Counted from the stretch's first letter, positions 1 to 12,249 are shown. The stretch: 64,000 bases of DNA from Watersipora subatra (GCF_963576615.1 NC_088709.1:18796150-18860149), one strand, 5' to 3'. Notes: generated by a model from the letters alone, not told the origin. Translations and numbers: made by a program.

Positions 1-675
1 CTTATAATTAAATTTTATAAAATTGAATAATTATTCTTATAATTGAATATTGTAATAATCTTATAAGATTCATTAGAAAAATATCGTCGTCATTTCCTTT
101 ACTTTCACTGCTTTAGACATCAGTTGGAATACCAAAGTACTCCTAAGTGTCCAAAATGTAAGTTACTTTGAAACTGGCAAAAAAGAAATGATAACTTTTC
201 TGTACTTCTACATTAATTACAGAAACCTACGGCATTGGACAATGCTATAGACTGGTGAAATGTGCACGTTTTTTTTCGTGAAATGCCAACGACTTAATGG
301 TTCTATTCTCTGTCGCTTCGTGTTTTGTTTGCCGGTTTTGATTTTGATAAAAATAAGGCTGGTCAAGTTTTAATAACGATTTTAGGCCGAGTTAATCTGT
401 TTATTTAAATATAACCCGATCAGATAGTTAAGGTTTAGGAAATTTTCTACCAATAATAAAGACATGGCAACATATTTAAATAGGTTTATATGTGTTTTGT
501 AGCGTTATTATATTTAAACGACTCTATTGAAAAATGGTTAAATTTGTTGATGAGATTTCGGTGCAAGGGTTTGCGACGGCCGTTGATGAATAATTTTTGT
601 GAGTTGTGTGCACATATGCATTTATCATAAATCTCCCAAACAATCGCTTCACTCATGGTTGGTCGTGGGATGAGT
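1..675 (+). repeat. Dispersed TIR element, copy 1 (cut by window edge)
   Basis: This stretch matches 35519-36153 closely and the reverse complement of 48681-49330. Shared blocks include the segment around the word ctatagactggtgaaatgtg and the right end ending ggtcgtgggat. Its left part lies outside the window. No coding capacity is seen. It is one of three copies of a non-autonomous interspersed element; copy 2 shows its inverted ends best. Confidence 0.75.
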
Positions 676-878
676 GATGTCAGTGAATGGAGTCATTGTT
701 TAAACTATGGTATTCACTTTAGTATTGATAGTGACAAACATCTTCAAGCTAACATTGAACTGAGCTGGTAGCATTAGCTTATCATGTAATTTTGGTAAAA
801 CATTTGTAATCATATGATTAACTGTTCAGCATATGAATTTTTTTTTAAATCTCAAGGTATACCTTGAACTTATTGCAG

Positions 879-1046
879 TTGAAGGTTACTGCACCAATAT
901 AACTGCTGGTCTGCTGGAAATCTCTCTTTATGTGACCAACTGCGTTTCAACCGGTTTTGAATCAGATGGCGTTTACACTGGTTGGAGTACGACTACTCAG
1001 CGAATTATTATAGAAGAGTATCAAACTGAGTCAAACATCAACTCAG
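879..1046 (+). CDS. CTHRC1-like exon 1 (C-terminal half of first domain)
   Basis: The acceptor is attgcag and the donor is cag|gtatgt. The exon enters in phase 1 (its first two bases finish a codon) and leaves one base over. It encodes VEGYC, a second cysteine, TGW and RIIIEE, then a short linker (YQTESNINS). It is paralogous to 3170-3336 and 9890-10056. Unlike them it has a donor in place of a stop, so it is internal. Confidence 0.7.
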
Positions 1047-3336
1047 GTATGTATTGCTTTTCACTTGTAAACATTTTATTGTCTATAGTTCAACTGGTAT
1101 CTGTTAGTTCATCATTGCTCCTAAAAACAATATTTGCTTGAAACAAAGATAAATATCTTTGTGGTTTTGACGTTAGCAATTTAAATGTACCAATCCCTTC
1201 TCACAGGTTTAGTTTAGTGAACCTGCTTTCCAAAACATTTAAAATAAACTCAAACGAAACATTGTAGAACAGAGTTTCACAATGATGAACTTTTTAAGGT
1301 AAAATGGCTATTAGTAAAATGCTATTGCTTGCTCATGATTTGTGAATGTAACTAGCATCTACATGTATACGTTACACAGTAGTTAAAGATTCTAATAATC
1401 ATTACTTTTTCTCTTCAGACATTTATCATTGCTGATATTGTTGAACATTTTTCTGTGGCTTGTATAAGCAAGTCTTCAAATAATGTACATAAAACAAAAT
1501 ATATTTATTGAATCTTCAACTACGCAAAATGAACGTTAACTGCTCAATAAATTCAACTACAAAACTAAACGCTGCGCATTCTTTTTCAATTTAGTTATGG
1601 CAGCAGATGGCAAAATATACAGACTTCCTCAGATGAATGTTGCTACATTTAGTGCATTTGATTTGCATGTCGATACTGATGAAGGTTTAGTTTGGGTAAG
1701 AACTTTTTGTTAATGATTTCTATTTGGTCTCAACTTGTATCTACCACTAGAGCTAAACTATTCATGACATAAGACACATCTTTATATCACTTTAGGATCT
1801 TGGAAATTATCATAAAGTCTACACAAACAGTGGTTTGAGACTATCATTGAGCAGTGATGCTCGAATATTCACAAGCTCAGAAGAATGTTGCAAGTTCACC
1901 TTTGCAATCAACAATGTTGAATGTAGCACTCCAGGGCCTATTGAAGGGATTGTCTCTGTCAACGTTTATATCAACCTGCATAGACCGATACTGAGTAAGT
2001 GCTAAACTGTAGTAATGGCTTTCTAAGCATTTTTCCATAGTAGCTAACTAAAAAAAAAATTCTTAAAATATTCAACAAATTATAAATAAATGTGCTTGTT
2101 AAAGAAGCACTTAATAATTGGTTAACTATTTATATATCCATATTTTTATTATTTATTTATTAAATAGGTATCTCGTTATCATTACTTCATTGCTAATTCA
2201 TTTTAAATTTTTCATGCTAAATCTTTTGGTAAACTAGTTGTAGACAATCAATTAAAATTGAACTTAGTCAATTTAATAATTAAAATTATAAAAACATTTA
2301 AATTGTGATTGAAACAAACAAAGCTATGTCCGGTTTACAACAAAAATATGAAAACTTTAAATAATTCCTATGAGATAACTCTGTTGATAGGAGTTTTATT
2401 CCTTGAGAAACTGTCTTTGGGTACTAATTGCATTTTAAGAGGATCAGAAAAATAACTGTAATTAGTAGAAGTAGAAATAATTTTATTTAACGAGTGCTAA
2501 AAGGTACTAAAGATTAGGCTGTTCTATTAGCTTTTAAATTAGCAAATCTTTGTATATCAGTAAAATGAAAACACTAAAAAAATAAATACACTCAATTGAA
2601 ACTTTCAATGCCTCATATAACCATTTTCCTTTAGTCAGTACTTGATAGGCAGTATCTTTTTCAACTTGCTGCAGTTCCTTGTTGAAATGGTATATAAATA
2701 ACCAGTTTTCTATGGAATGTTATGGCTATCATTACATAATAACTGGCCAGCACGGTTCGATGGTAAACTAAGAAAGATGCAAAAAAATTATTGTCAGAAA
2801 GAAGTTAACAACCAACTATGTTTTAGTGGTGTATTGGGACTCACCTAGGCCCTAGATGCTTTCCGTCCCAAGAATATCATAGGACAACAGTTTGCTAATG
2901 TGCTGGTAAAATTGTATAAACTATAACTTGCATAATTCACATTTGAAAATTTTATTACTTGCAGTAAACAAAAATACTGAATAAATCTGCCTAGTTATCC
3001 TAAAGTTAACAACAATAATGTAAGGAGTAAACAGTTAAATGATACTTGAGGTACAATTTTTGAACATATACGTATGTTGCAGTTTCCAGTTCAGTACATT
3101 AAAGGTTAAACTATGTAACTAGCTTCTAATTGGTTTTACTAAACTGTTTCACTTTCATTCGTATTTTAGTTGAAGGAATATGTGAAGAAATTCCTGCTGG
3201 AGATGTCAACTTATCCGTACACGTTGGGAAATGTAAAGACCAACTTTCTGTTGGTGATTGCTTTTTTGGGTGGGAAAGCTCTATTCATGCGATGGCATCT
3301 GAGGTGTATGCGGAGAGAGAAATTATATCATTTTGA
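879..3336 (+). CDS. CTHRC1-like secreted/matrix-type protein gene, partial at 5' side
   Basis: Four exons (879-1046, 1595-1695, 1796-1994, 3170-3336) have GT-AG borders whose phases agree (1, 0, 1) and keep one frame open to TGA at 3334-3336. The product resembles the C-terminal domain of collagen triple helix repeat-containing 1. Exon 3 has the EECCKFTF and NNVECS blocks with the paired cysteines, and exons 1 and 4 have VEGYC or EGIC followed by a cysteine and a GW. Exon 1 ends in TGW...RIIIEE, the family's usual C-terminus, but carries on through a splice donor. The visible part is therefore the end of one domain followed by a complete second domain. CTHRC1 is a secreted glycoprotein tied to Wnt/PCP signalling and matrix in vertebrates; the role here is inferred only. 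No collagen GXY repeat is visible, and a start codon and signal peptide would lie upstream of the window. Confidence 0.7.
1595..1695 (+). CDS. CTHRC1-like exon 2
   Basis: The acceptor is caatttag and the donor is tgg|gtaaga. It encodes about 33 residues starting MAADGKIYRLPQ and ending DEGLVW. Its entry phase fits exon 1 and its exit phase 0 fits exon 3. By position it is the N-terminal part of the second domain. Confidence 0.6.
1796..1994 (+). CDS. CTHRC1-like exon 3 (core of second domain)
   Basis: The acceptor is cactttag and the donor is ctga|gtaagt. It encodes the most diagnostic part of the domain: RLSLSS, then EECCKFTF, INNVECS and PIEGIV, ending INLHRPIL. The CC pair, the EC pair and the INIHR-like segment sit in the same order as in CTHRC1 proteins. 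One base is left over, which pairs with the two-base entry of the exon at 3170 and equally with that at 9890. Confidence 0.7.
2030..3160. other. Intron, AT-rich, nothing recognised
   Basis: This is intron 3 of the CTHRC1-like gene. It is AT-rich with short A and T runs. No open frame of note, RNA gene or repeat unit was seen. Confidence 0.5.
3170..3336 (+). CDS. CTHRC1-like terminal exon D
   Basis: The acceptor is gtattttag. The exon encodes 54 residues and a TGA: EGICEEIP, VHVGKCKDQ, FFGW and SEVYAEREI. It is the same length (167 bp to the stop) as the exon at 9890-10056, and about 38 of 55 residues agree by eye. The C-terminal IIIEE of the family is replaced by a longer YAEREII(S/Y)F ending shared by both terminal copies. 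Confidence 0.7.
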
Positions 3337-6300
3337 TTCAATTTTGTCTTGTGTTTCTTTATTGTCCTATTATTTGTCTGGAGTTCAGTAATGCTGTTAA
3401 GTTTTTAGCTGTTGTGAAATGGTTGGGTATAAACATGAAGTACAAAAAATATTGAAAAACAACTAAAGTTTGCATGGTGAATATTCAATTGTTTTTATAT
3501 GAGTTGGTTGGTGTGCTGACTATGTATTGAAGTTGTCACATGCTGCAATATTAAATACAATTACATGTTAGTTATATTTTAGCTATGGAAATTTTAAACT
3601 GAGTGTCATCTTACTATACTACATGTAGTTGTGAAGGAGTTCACTACAGTGACCCTCAGAACATTATGGTTCATACCCTAAAATTGTAAAAGGGTTGGTC
3701 AGTTTTATAAATTGTTTTATAAATCCTTTATATCTAAACCCACCCTCTGACAATATTCACTTAAACCAATGGAGTTTTATTATATGTTTAATGAACATGC
3801 AACAGTGAGCATACAAAGCAGGATATCGCAACTTCAATATGCCACTCAACTAAATTTTAGTAGTGGCCATGGCTAGCAGCAGTGAAAAAATGATACAATA
3901 TATGAAAAAAGCTACTTCTATTACTAGCAATTCTATTGATTTTATTCAACTCGGGGCAGGCTGCTTTTGACATAAAAACTAATAACTCTTCAAATAAAGT
4001 GACATTACTTTCACCAAATAACAGATTACTGTCTACTTTCTGATTATTGTTTTCTGAGTCATGGATATAATTTTCAGCTAAATAATAGCTGCATTCTTAT
4101 TGGTTATAGTTTTAAATTTTATATAATGCATTTCTAAAAATGAATTGAAACATCATAATTTGCTAATGTGCTAGAAAAAATATATTTGATCCAAAATTAT
4201 CCCGGAACTTTCTAAAACTCTCCAGTGAAGTCTTTGAGTAGTGAGTATACCCACGGCTGTGTCAAAGGACACTGGCAAGACTAAAATTTACCTGAAGTAC
4301 TCAGTGGTACCTTTCGGCTTATTTGGTTTCTTCAGTAGCTCTCAAACCAGTTTTGCGACTACCCAAGGATAGTAGACGCTTCTACAATGCCAATAATTTG
4401 CTCCAGGAAGGTTTATGTTATAGTTTTTTATGTATGTTAAGCTTTTATAGTTGCGCAAACAGTCAAATACAATTGCCTAATCTATTCTAATATTTTCTAA
4501 AACCCACTCTTTTTACCATCCAAAATGAAAAAACTAGACTTGACTTTTCTAATATAAAGACAGTACAGTAACTAGTAATAATGGTTTGTATCAACAATTT
4601 TTTTACTTTTTCTCATAAATTTCCCTTGTTTTATGGTTCATGACAAATGTAATTTTTGAAAATTTTAAAGAGAGTTGAGATCTTTAATGTCAATTTACAT
4701 TGGTTATTTTCTTTTTTCTAGACAGCATTGTCTGTTCTGTCAAGAAAAAATATAGTAATATATGTTATAAGTCAAAAGTAAAGCAAAAATATGGATTTAC
4801 TATAAGCATGAGGAGCGATGTATGTTTGACTGCCCGTTGCCATGCTCCAAGGTTAGGATGAAAGACAGCTTCTAATGAAAGTAAAACTCAAGACATTTAG
4901 CTAGGTATATCAACATAAGCTTGCACCCATATATCACCTTTAATTACTTATGAATAATTGCCAGGCTATTTATTTTCTGTTCTTTTAAAAAACACCTGAC
5001 ACTCTCTAATGTCCAACTAGATTGCCAAAATATTAGTCTATATACATGTAATAGCGAGATTATTGTGCATACGTCATTTTCTCTTTCAAATGCTGCAAGA
5101 GAGCTTGATATTTTCAGGGCTAATTATGAGATTCTCGAAGTTCAAATTAATTTTAAGAAATTTCTTCCACTTGGTCCTTTATGTTATAAAACTATTTACG
5201 CTGTACAAAGCAAAAACTTCACATAATTTTTTTACATTTTGTGAAATTGACGTTGCAAGAGGTATATGTTATAGGAGCAATTACTGTACCTTGTAGAAGC
5301 TAGGAACACACCAACGTAATACAGAGTTTTCTGGAGTTTTCATCAAAACCATCAAATAGTTTTGAGTAGTCTCAAGGACCCGAAGTGTGTCCGGAAGTAT
5401 CCCAAAATGAGATATTATAACTTTGTGAGTCCTTCAAAATATTCCCCAAAAATGTAGAATTGCCCAGAGTGCCAAAATGCCTTACAGGGCACTCCCGAAA
5501 ACTCTTGGAGTATTTTATTGTGTGTCTGCTTACTGATGAGTATCTTAAAATAATCTAGAGTTTTTTTAGTGCTTCAGAGTAAACCTAGATAAGTTCAATT
5601 AGAATTGCACAAGTTGAGTCGTCAAAATTAAAGAGTTTAATCACAAAGTGAAAAATTTTATTTTTGATCGCAGTGAACATGTTTCATAATCTCAATAAAC
5701 TAAACGCAATTTGATGGATGAAAATATCTAAACCTGCGTACCTGAATGCTGGCTAGCAAAGATCATCACAAAGAGAATGTAAAAAGTTGTGCTCACGTTA
5801 AAAATATACAGAATTTTATTAACCTTAACATATGGAGCTATTACCCAACTGATATAACAGTTGCAATATTTTAGCTTCAAAAGTGGGCAAATTAAAATTA
5901 TGAATGGTCAGCGCCAATTAACTATATGATGTATATGCTTCTCAATCAATTACGTTTAAAACATTTGAGCTTTTTTATCAATTATCTCTTTTTCTTTGAC
6001 TTATTAAGCAAGCCTTGATATCTTTCCAATATCTTGCACTGCTATAACAGGAGTTGTCTGCATAATCCCTGCTAACATGGTAAGAGGTGAAAACTCATAC
6101 TTTTACATCTGCATTTAAGGTTCTTAAATTAGCCATTGGCAAGTTGTTGTCATGTACACTTCATGCAAACGCTGAATAGGTATGTGACCAGATTAATAAA
6201 ACAGAATGGTAACTTAGAAATCAAAGACTTAGTTACCATATACTATTTAAATACTTCTACTACATGTCATGCTAGCTTTCGGTTGCTGTACAATTAGGAA

Positions 6301-7690
6301 GATCTTTATTTGTGTATGCTCTGGCTTCCGTATGTCAAAGTAATGCATTTTTGTATTTTTACTTAGTAAGAACTGTACTGGCTTCCATAAGTAGTTGTAG
6401 CACAATTCATAAGTAATGCAGCAACCATAAAACTATTTATAGGCTTGGTAAGCCATGTTGCTGACTGATAGGTTGTAGCAGTGTCTAAGTCTATGGTTAG
6501 CCCGCTTATGCTGCAAATGTCAAATTTATACATAAACTTTTGTTTGCACATAAAACTAATGCAACAAAGAGCGCAAATAAGTTTTTATAAATATTCAAAG
6601 TTTTTTCATAAAAATATTTTTTACTTTTTCCATAACCGTTCTCTCAGAGCTAGAACAAAACACGAGTAAGCTGTTGTGAAAATCAATTAAAAGTACCATT
6701 TTTATTTTCAAACATAGCAAATAAAATTATCCTATGTTGAAATTTTATACAGATATTTCCAATCTCCCTTAAATATGTAAAAACTTTAGTTTTTTATGCA
6801 CTCTGAGCTGAAAAAGCTGTGTCAATAAGATTGACTAAAATTATTATTTTAATCATGAAAACACTAGTTAAAGTTTATTATAAAAAAATTGTTTATTTGC
6901 TCACAAAAAAATCCAGAACTACTAAAAAAACACAATTTATTGAATATTTTTTGTGTTTAGTGGTATATGTGATAAACCTATTACAAACAAAAATACCATT
7001 AGTTTTACTGCTTTCAATCGGCTTGATAAAGATAAATATAGAAGTGAAAATGTGAACCTGCTTAGCATTTTTACAATGGTTTTATATAAATATAATTTAT
7101 TTAAAACTAATATTAAACCGCTTTACTTTTCTATCGATAGGTTATATTATACTTATTCTAGGTATAGACTGATTGTCTGTGAGTTGTTTTCTAACTGGTT
7201 GAAAAGTTTACAAGTGTGGCAATGCAAGTGTCAAAAGCTCACATCTGATATTGTCATAATAAAGTCCAAATTTTTTGGTAAACCCTTGATTAGTTTGAAT
7301 GATCTGAAAACTGCTACTAAATTCACATACAATGTTGTTGATTCTCAGTTTATATGATGAAATTCTATTCAAATTAAAAAAAAATAATAACAAGAGGTTT
7401 TTATCATAATTTGATAATTTGCGATAATTTTTTATAAATTATGACTGTTGGACAACATTTAAACAAACTGAGAATAACCTCAAACTAAAAAGTTAATTTT
7501 AATGACACGGATTTTGTGCAAAAGAAAAATTGGTCAGTTATTATAATAGTATTATAATTTAATATAAAAATTTATGACAATTGTTATAATCAATTATGTT
7601 ACTAAAATATTTATTAATAAATATAGTAGGAGCTTTAAAGTGTTTGTTATATTATTATATAGCACAGTTTGCAATGTTTGAAATGAAACT
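3337..7690. other. AT-rich non-coding stretch
   Basis: This region separates the two CTHRC1-like terminal exons. It could be an intron, if the 9890 exon is used, or intergenic DNA. Short open frames at 5063, 6363, 6819 and 6953 have the skewed composition of random AT-rich DNA and no recognisable motif. No RNA gene was seen. Confidence 0.5.
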
Positions 7691-7709
7691 ATTACCAATA
7701 GGGTAATAT

Positions 7710-7787
7710 ATACACTTATTTATATATATTTATTTATGTATATATCTATATTTTTATATATATCTGTATATATCTATATATTTTTAA
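7710..7787. repeat. TA/TATC simple repeat
   Basis: A run of tatatatc and tatatt units with T-rich interruptions; simple microsatellite. Confidence 0.7.
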
Positions 7788-7849
7788 AAGTTTTTTGTCT
7801 GTCTTCTGTCTGTCTTTTGGTATGTCCAGCTATAGCTATTAACATCTTG

Positions 7850-7945
7850 AAATTAAAAATCCACATCCTGGTGAGTTTGAACTCATGGAGATTGCGTTCT
7901 CAAACTCTTTTTAATCAGGAGCTCTACCACTGAGCTATGCAAAGC
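7850..7945 (-). repeat. tRNA-derived SINE head
   Basis: Read on the minus strand this has a good pol III A box (tagctcagtggtagagc, 7921-7938) and a B-box-like gagttcaaactc near 7872-7883. The spacing between boxes is tRNA-like. The sequence does not close into an acceptor stem, so a tRNA-derived SINE remnant is more likely than a working tRNA gene. The 3' limit is unclear. Confidence 0.55.
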
Positions 7946-8307
7946 AAACTGAACAATGACCTTTATCATATACCATATAGCATATGCACACGCTAAATGA
8001 CGTATTATTTTTAACTTTATGATTTCCATTAACTCTATGAAGCACAATGCTTTGTTGCGTTTTTGTGAACTTCTATTTCCGGCTCTTCGTAAGGTTCGAT
8101 TGCTAAATGGCAGTGAAGGTCAATACTTTTTATGCGGAAAATTGTATAATCTTGAGTAGGAATGGCCTATACATTCTCTCACTGTTTGATCAAACAAATA
8201 CAGTCTGATCTCTCATTTTTACACATATGTAACAGTGACAAAAAGTACCTGTATCGTCGTATTCAAAGTTTTTATTGATAGCTTTTGATGGAACAGTAAC
8301 CTTTTTA

Positions 8308-8703
8308 CACACACACACATAAACACACACACATAAACACACACACGTAAACACACACGTAAACACACACACGTAAACACACACACGTAAACACACACAC
8401 GCAAACACACACACGTAAACACACACGTAAACACACACGTAAACACACACACACGTAAACACACACGCGTAAACACACACGCGTAAACACACACACGTAA
8501 ACACACACGTAAACACACACGTAAACACACACGTAAACACACACGTAAACACACACACGTAAGCACACACACGTAAGCACACACAGGTAAACACACACAC
8601 GTAAACACACATGTAAACACACACGTAAACACACACGTAAACACACACACGTAAACACACACACGTAAACACACACACGTAAACACACACACATAAACAC
8701 ACA
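8308..8703. repeat. CA-rich minisatellite (ACAC...GTAA units)
   Basis: About 400 bp of ACACAC blocks broken by GTAA every 10-14 bp. It is open in three minus-strand frames only because the repeat has no stop codons (VCVYVCVF-type translation). These frames are not genes. Confidence 0.95.
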
Positions 8704-8775
8704 AATATCTTGATATTTTTGCTGAGTTCATCCAAACTTTGCGCGCATATGCTTCACGCATTTTTCTAAGTTGCT

Positions 8776-8814
8776 AAAATTATTTGTTAGCAACCTTCGC
8801 TAACAAATAATTTT
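8776..8814. repeat. Perfect 16-bp inverted repeat, 7-nt loop
   Basis: Arms 8776-8791 and 8799-8814 (aaaattatttgttagc and its complement) can form a hairpin. It lies between the CA minisatellite and a Helitron-like 3' end and is probably part of the same mobile sequence. Confidence 0.7.
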
Positions 8815-8891
8815 GCCCATTTTTTCAAAGCTCCATCTGGTTCATAAAAATTAATTGCATAAACACCCACCAGTGGCTTTTTATTTGCAAA

Positions 8892-8919
8892 GCCCAGGCA
8901 TTGCCGGGCACACTGCTAG
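8892..8919 (+). mobile_element. Helitron-like 3' terminus
   Basis: A GC-rich hairpin (GCCCAGGC / GCCGGGC, 8892-8909) is followed after six bases by CTAG at 8916-8919, the layout of a Helitron 3' end. The next base is C rather than the usual T, and no matching 5' TC end was found. This is therefore a plausible but partial non-autonomous Helitron, perhaps including the minisatellite at 8308. Confidence 0.4.
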
Positions 8920-9889
8920 CAGTGTAACAAAACATTTGGCATTTCCATCAGTATCTACAAAAGCATAACTAATTAGAAAAATGTAGGCTAAAACCAGCTG
9001 AGTTACTCAAAACAAAATTCAAAAAGATTATTTTCATACATCACTTAAGCATTTATCACAAATGACTTTTAAGCATGACAAAACTTTTAGGTTCGTGTAA
9101 AGCCTAAAACCAACTAATACTTCATTGTAATTGATTTTTATACTTTTAAAATTTCTAACCAAACTATCAATGATTTTATTAAGTGTATTATATTAGAGCT
9201 TCAATATTTATAAGGTTTGTTTGAAAGCTTGCTAAATTACTTTACAGTTAAAATTTACCCTGAGTGGTAATTTTACAACTATTCATGGTTTCTGTTTAAG
9301 TATAGGTAACAATAACATGAAAAGCTATGATTTAGTGTTCACATTAATGAAGGCTCAATTGGCATGTCAATTGACATCCTTGTACATATTTTACTTATGG
9401 TTACTGGCTTTTGTAATAACTTATTTTGTTTGCCATGTAATCCCAAATCTAGAGAAGTGCTGTAAAGCATTTGCTAAAAATAAGACTAGGTATTACAGTA
9501 TAATAAATTAGAATAGGGTAGATCAGTTAGCTTAATAAAAAGCTTAGAAAAATTAGCTGTAATTCAGAAAAGTAAATTTGTTGATGTTGTGTATAGGTTT
9601 GACAGTTTAAGGCTTAAATAGTTTTAAACTAGTCATAATTAATACTTGGCTAGAAATACATTTTAGAAACTCAAACTTGCAAGTTCTATACATGAACTCT
9701 TCATCCTGTCACACACTAGGCAAATTTGGATTTTACTGAATAACTGTAAATTTAAATGTAAAGAAATAAGTTAAAATTTATCAGGGAATATTGTGAAAAA
9801 AGCATATTATTCACTTTTAAACAATATGACTTTGCGGTTATGTTTTTGAACTCGCCTTATTAGACTCTCCCTCTTTGTTCCTGTTTCAG
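8920..9889. other. Non-coding, nothing recognised
   Basis: AT-rich sequence with no clear exon. The short frame at 9317-9511 contains a CC pair, but its context does not match the CTHRC1-like exon 3. Confidence 0.5.
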
Positions 9890-10056
9890 TTGGAGGAATA
9901 TGTGAAGGCATTCCAACCGATGATGTGAGTTTATCAGTACACGTCGGCTACTGTAAAGACCAATCAACAGTAGCTGATTGCTATTTTGGATGGAATAGCT
10001 ATGGCCACGTGATAGTATCTGAGGTGTATGCAGAAAGAGAAATCATATACTTCTGA
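9890..10056 (+). CDS. CTHRC1-like terminal exon D' (duplicate)
   Basis: A strong pyrimidine-tract acceptor (ctgtttcag) opens a 167-bp exon ending TGA at 10054-10056. It encodes GGICEGIP, VHVGYCKDQ, YFGW and SEVYAEREI, paralogous to 3170-3336 with the same length, entry phase and stop position. No partner exon 2 or 3 copy was seen between 3337 and 9889. It may be an alternative last exon of the upstream gene, the last exon of a gene whose other exons are lost, or a dead copy. The open frame and splice site are intact. Confidence 0.6.
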
Positions 10057-10960
10057 TTAAATGTTGTCTCATGTATATTTATGGCTACATTCTTTGTTAT
10101 TCGCTTACATTTGTTGAGATGTTTTTTGTAAGATGTTTGTTGTAAGATGTTTGTGGGTAATTACAAAGTGTTACAAAGAGTAGTAATAGGCAAATTTGGT
10201 AACTAGTGAATGTTAGTCAGACTTTTCTTTGTCACATACTGAACTTTAAATTAACCAGACAAAACAGACAAAACTGAAATCTCACTTTGGTGAGTTAAGC
10301 TTGGATGCTTTATTTTATGTGCAAACTGTGTATTTGGGATTCATTTTTAAATTCTTTAATGTGTAGCACTAATCCAGGACAAAGTGTGTACATTTAATGG
10401 TGATTATTCAAACAAAAAAACTTTATTATGTCTGATATACATGATACATGTATTATAATAATTACTGAGTTTACTTAATCCTTACGGAAATAAATGTTGT
10501 AAATAAATGTTTGCAATAAAGGCGTAAGACTGTATCTTGAATTATTTTTAATTGATTTTGGCTGACGCATGCACATGAACCTTACAATATCATAGTATAA
10601 TTTCATCGAAAGCGACCTGCTTTTATGGTTGAAGAGCACATCAACTAAGGAGTCATCTATAGAAATTGACACATTTTAGTAAAACACCTACTGCCAAGTT
10701 AGCCAAGTAGTAACCACTTCCTGGATTAACATTAATACTATTTTTTACTTTCTGCTAAGAAATGAGATTGTAAAGGAAATAATATTCCACAAAAAACACG
10801 CCACTTGATTACAAAGACAAAGATATAATTATATTTCTCACAAATGTATATGTATACAGTCAACAGTGTGCACACAATTGAATAGCATTAGGTGACTCTG
10901 CCAAGAGCTCTACTTTCGGTAGCTCATCTAAACTCTTTATATATGAAAGCTTATTGCGAA
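10057..10960. other. Non-coding, nothing recognised
   Basis: AT-rich 3' flank of the duplicate exon. No clear open frame; contains the near-direct repeat taagatgtttgt at about 10130-10150. Confidence 0.5.
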
Positions 10961-10963
10961 GCT

Positions 10964-11033
10964 CTGCCTTCTGTCAAAAAGGGCCTCTGGGCCTTTGGGC
11001 CTAAGGGTCTCTGGGCCTTCTTGACGGAAGGCA
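10964..11033. repeat. GC-rich imperfect hairpin
   Basis: CTGCCTTCTGTCAAAAAGGG near 10964 pairs imperfectly with the CCTTCTTGACGGAAGGCAG end near 11033, and GGGCC blocks lie inside. A second small hairpin (gctttttgcc / ggcaaaagc) follows at 11041-11064. It stands out in AT-rich surroundings; probably the core of a small mobile sequence. Confidence 0.6.
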
Positions 11034-11063
11034 GATTTTTGCTTTTTGCCAAAAAGGCAAAAG

Positions 11064-11512
11064 CTCTTTTGCATTCTGAGACATGACCATTGGCTCTTCA
11101 TTCAAGTCTAGGTGGCCTTCTAACTGCGCTTCTTTGCCTGTTCACAAATAACTTCAGCTGGTTCAATATTTTTTCAAAAATAAATAATCAAGCTTACCTT
11201 GCTGAAACGCTATAGTGATAGGTTTAAATGATAGTTAATAGTTCAGCGTAGTTATATTGAGAAAGGCTTGTGGTGGTACTTGATCTTTAGCACTTCAGAA
11301 TAGAATTGGTCAATCACTAGGGAATTTTTAGTTCGCTGCCTTATTTTTGCGTTGGTATCACTTTACCGGAACCATATGAAATTGGTTGTCGCTGTATTTA
11401 GCCAGGCCCACGCACTATACTAGTCTGAATTTTTGACTGTCCAAGCTGACAGAGGGTTGTGTCAAGTGACCATTAAGGCTTGGTCTAGTTGATCTAGGTC
11501 TCAGACTTTCTT
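11064..11512. other. Non-coding, nothing recognised
   Basis: No open frame, RNA gene or repeat was identified. Confidence 0.4.
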
Positions 11513-11915
11513 ATCATCTCTTTTTTCCCACTCTCTTTCTTTTTCACTCTCTCTTTCTATCTTCTTTTCTCTCTGTCTCTCTTACTCTGCCTTTCTCTTT
11601 CTTTGTTTCCCTCTATATTTCTTTTTCTCTCTCACTCACTCTCTTTTTTCTCTTTTTCATTTCTCACTCTCTCTCTCCCTCTTTCTCCCTCTCTCCCTCT
11701 CTCTCTCTCCCTCTCTCTCTATCTCTCCTCTTTCACTCTCTTTTTCACTCTCTCCCTCTCTCTCCCTCTCTTTTTCCATCTCTCGCTCAATCTCTCTCGC
11801 TCTACCTCTATCTCTCACTCTCTTTCTCACTCTCTCCCTTTCTCTCCCTCTCTCTCTCTTTCTTTCTCTCTTTTCTTTTTTCCCTCCCTCTCTCCCTTTC
11901 CCTTTCACTCTTCCG
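11513..11915. repeat. CT-rich polypyrimidine tract
   Basis: About 400 bp of TCTC/CCTC/TTTC low-complexity sequence on the plus strand. The frames crossing it (serine/leucine-rich one way, arginine/glutamate-rich the other) are artefacts of the repeat. It abuts the truncated left side of the gypsy element. Confidence 0.9.
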
Positions 11916-12249
11916 ATTTGGTTACATGTTGGTCTTTATTTCTGCCGGCTTGGTCATCTGCTTTGCCGGCTTGCTGACCAATTGAGCCATTTTATTAACC
12001 AACGGCCAGCCATCTATTCAGTGTCTGTCAGGTTGAAAGCGAGCCCAGTCTCTCCTTGGTTTTGTCCGGCAAGGCCTGTCCAAGTCTTTTGTAGCCCAAA
12101 GAGGTCAAGTCAAACTGCCGGTCAAAGTATCACTGGCCAGCCAGGCTGGCTCCTTTTGGCTATGTGACAAGCTAGTGCCTGTCATCACAATACCTGCAGC
12201 CTCAGTCTCTGCCAAGGTCGCATGACTCTACGCCGGGCGACCTTGGCAG

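Noticed and set aside
8190..8761. Three overlapping minus-strand frames of 131-181 codons rich in Cys and Val
   Set aside because: They are the CA/GTAA minisatellite read in three frames; the repeat lacks stop codons in all three.
9317..9511. Frame containing EKCCKAF, considered as a second copy of the CTHRC1-like exon 3
   Set aside because: Only the CC pair resembles it; the residues before and after do not match, and splice phases do not fit.
11603..11977. Serine/leucine-rich frame (plus) and arginine/glutamate-rich frame (minus)
   Set aside because: Artefacts of a CT-rich low-complexity tract.
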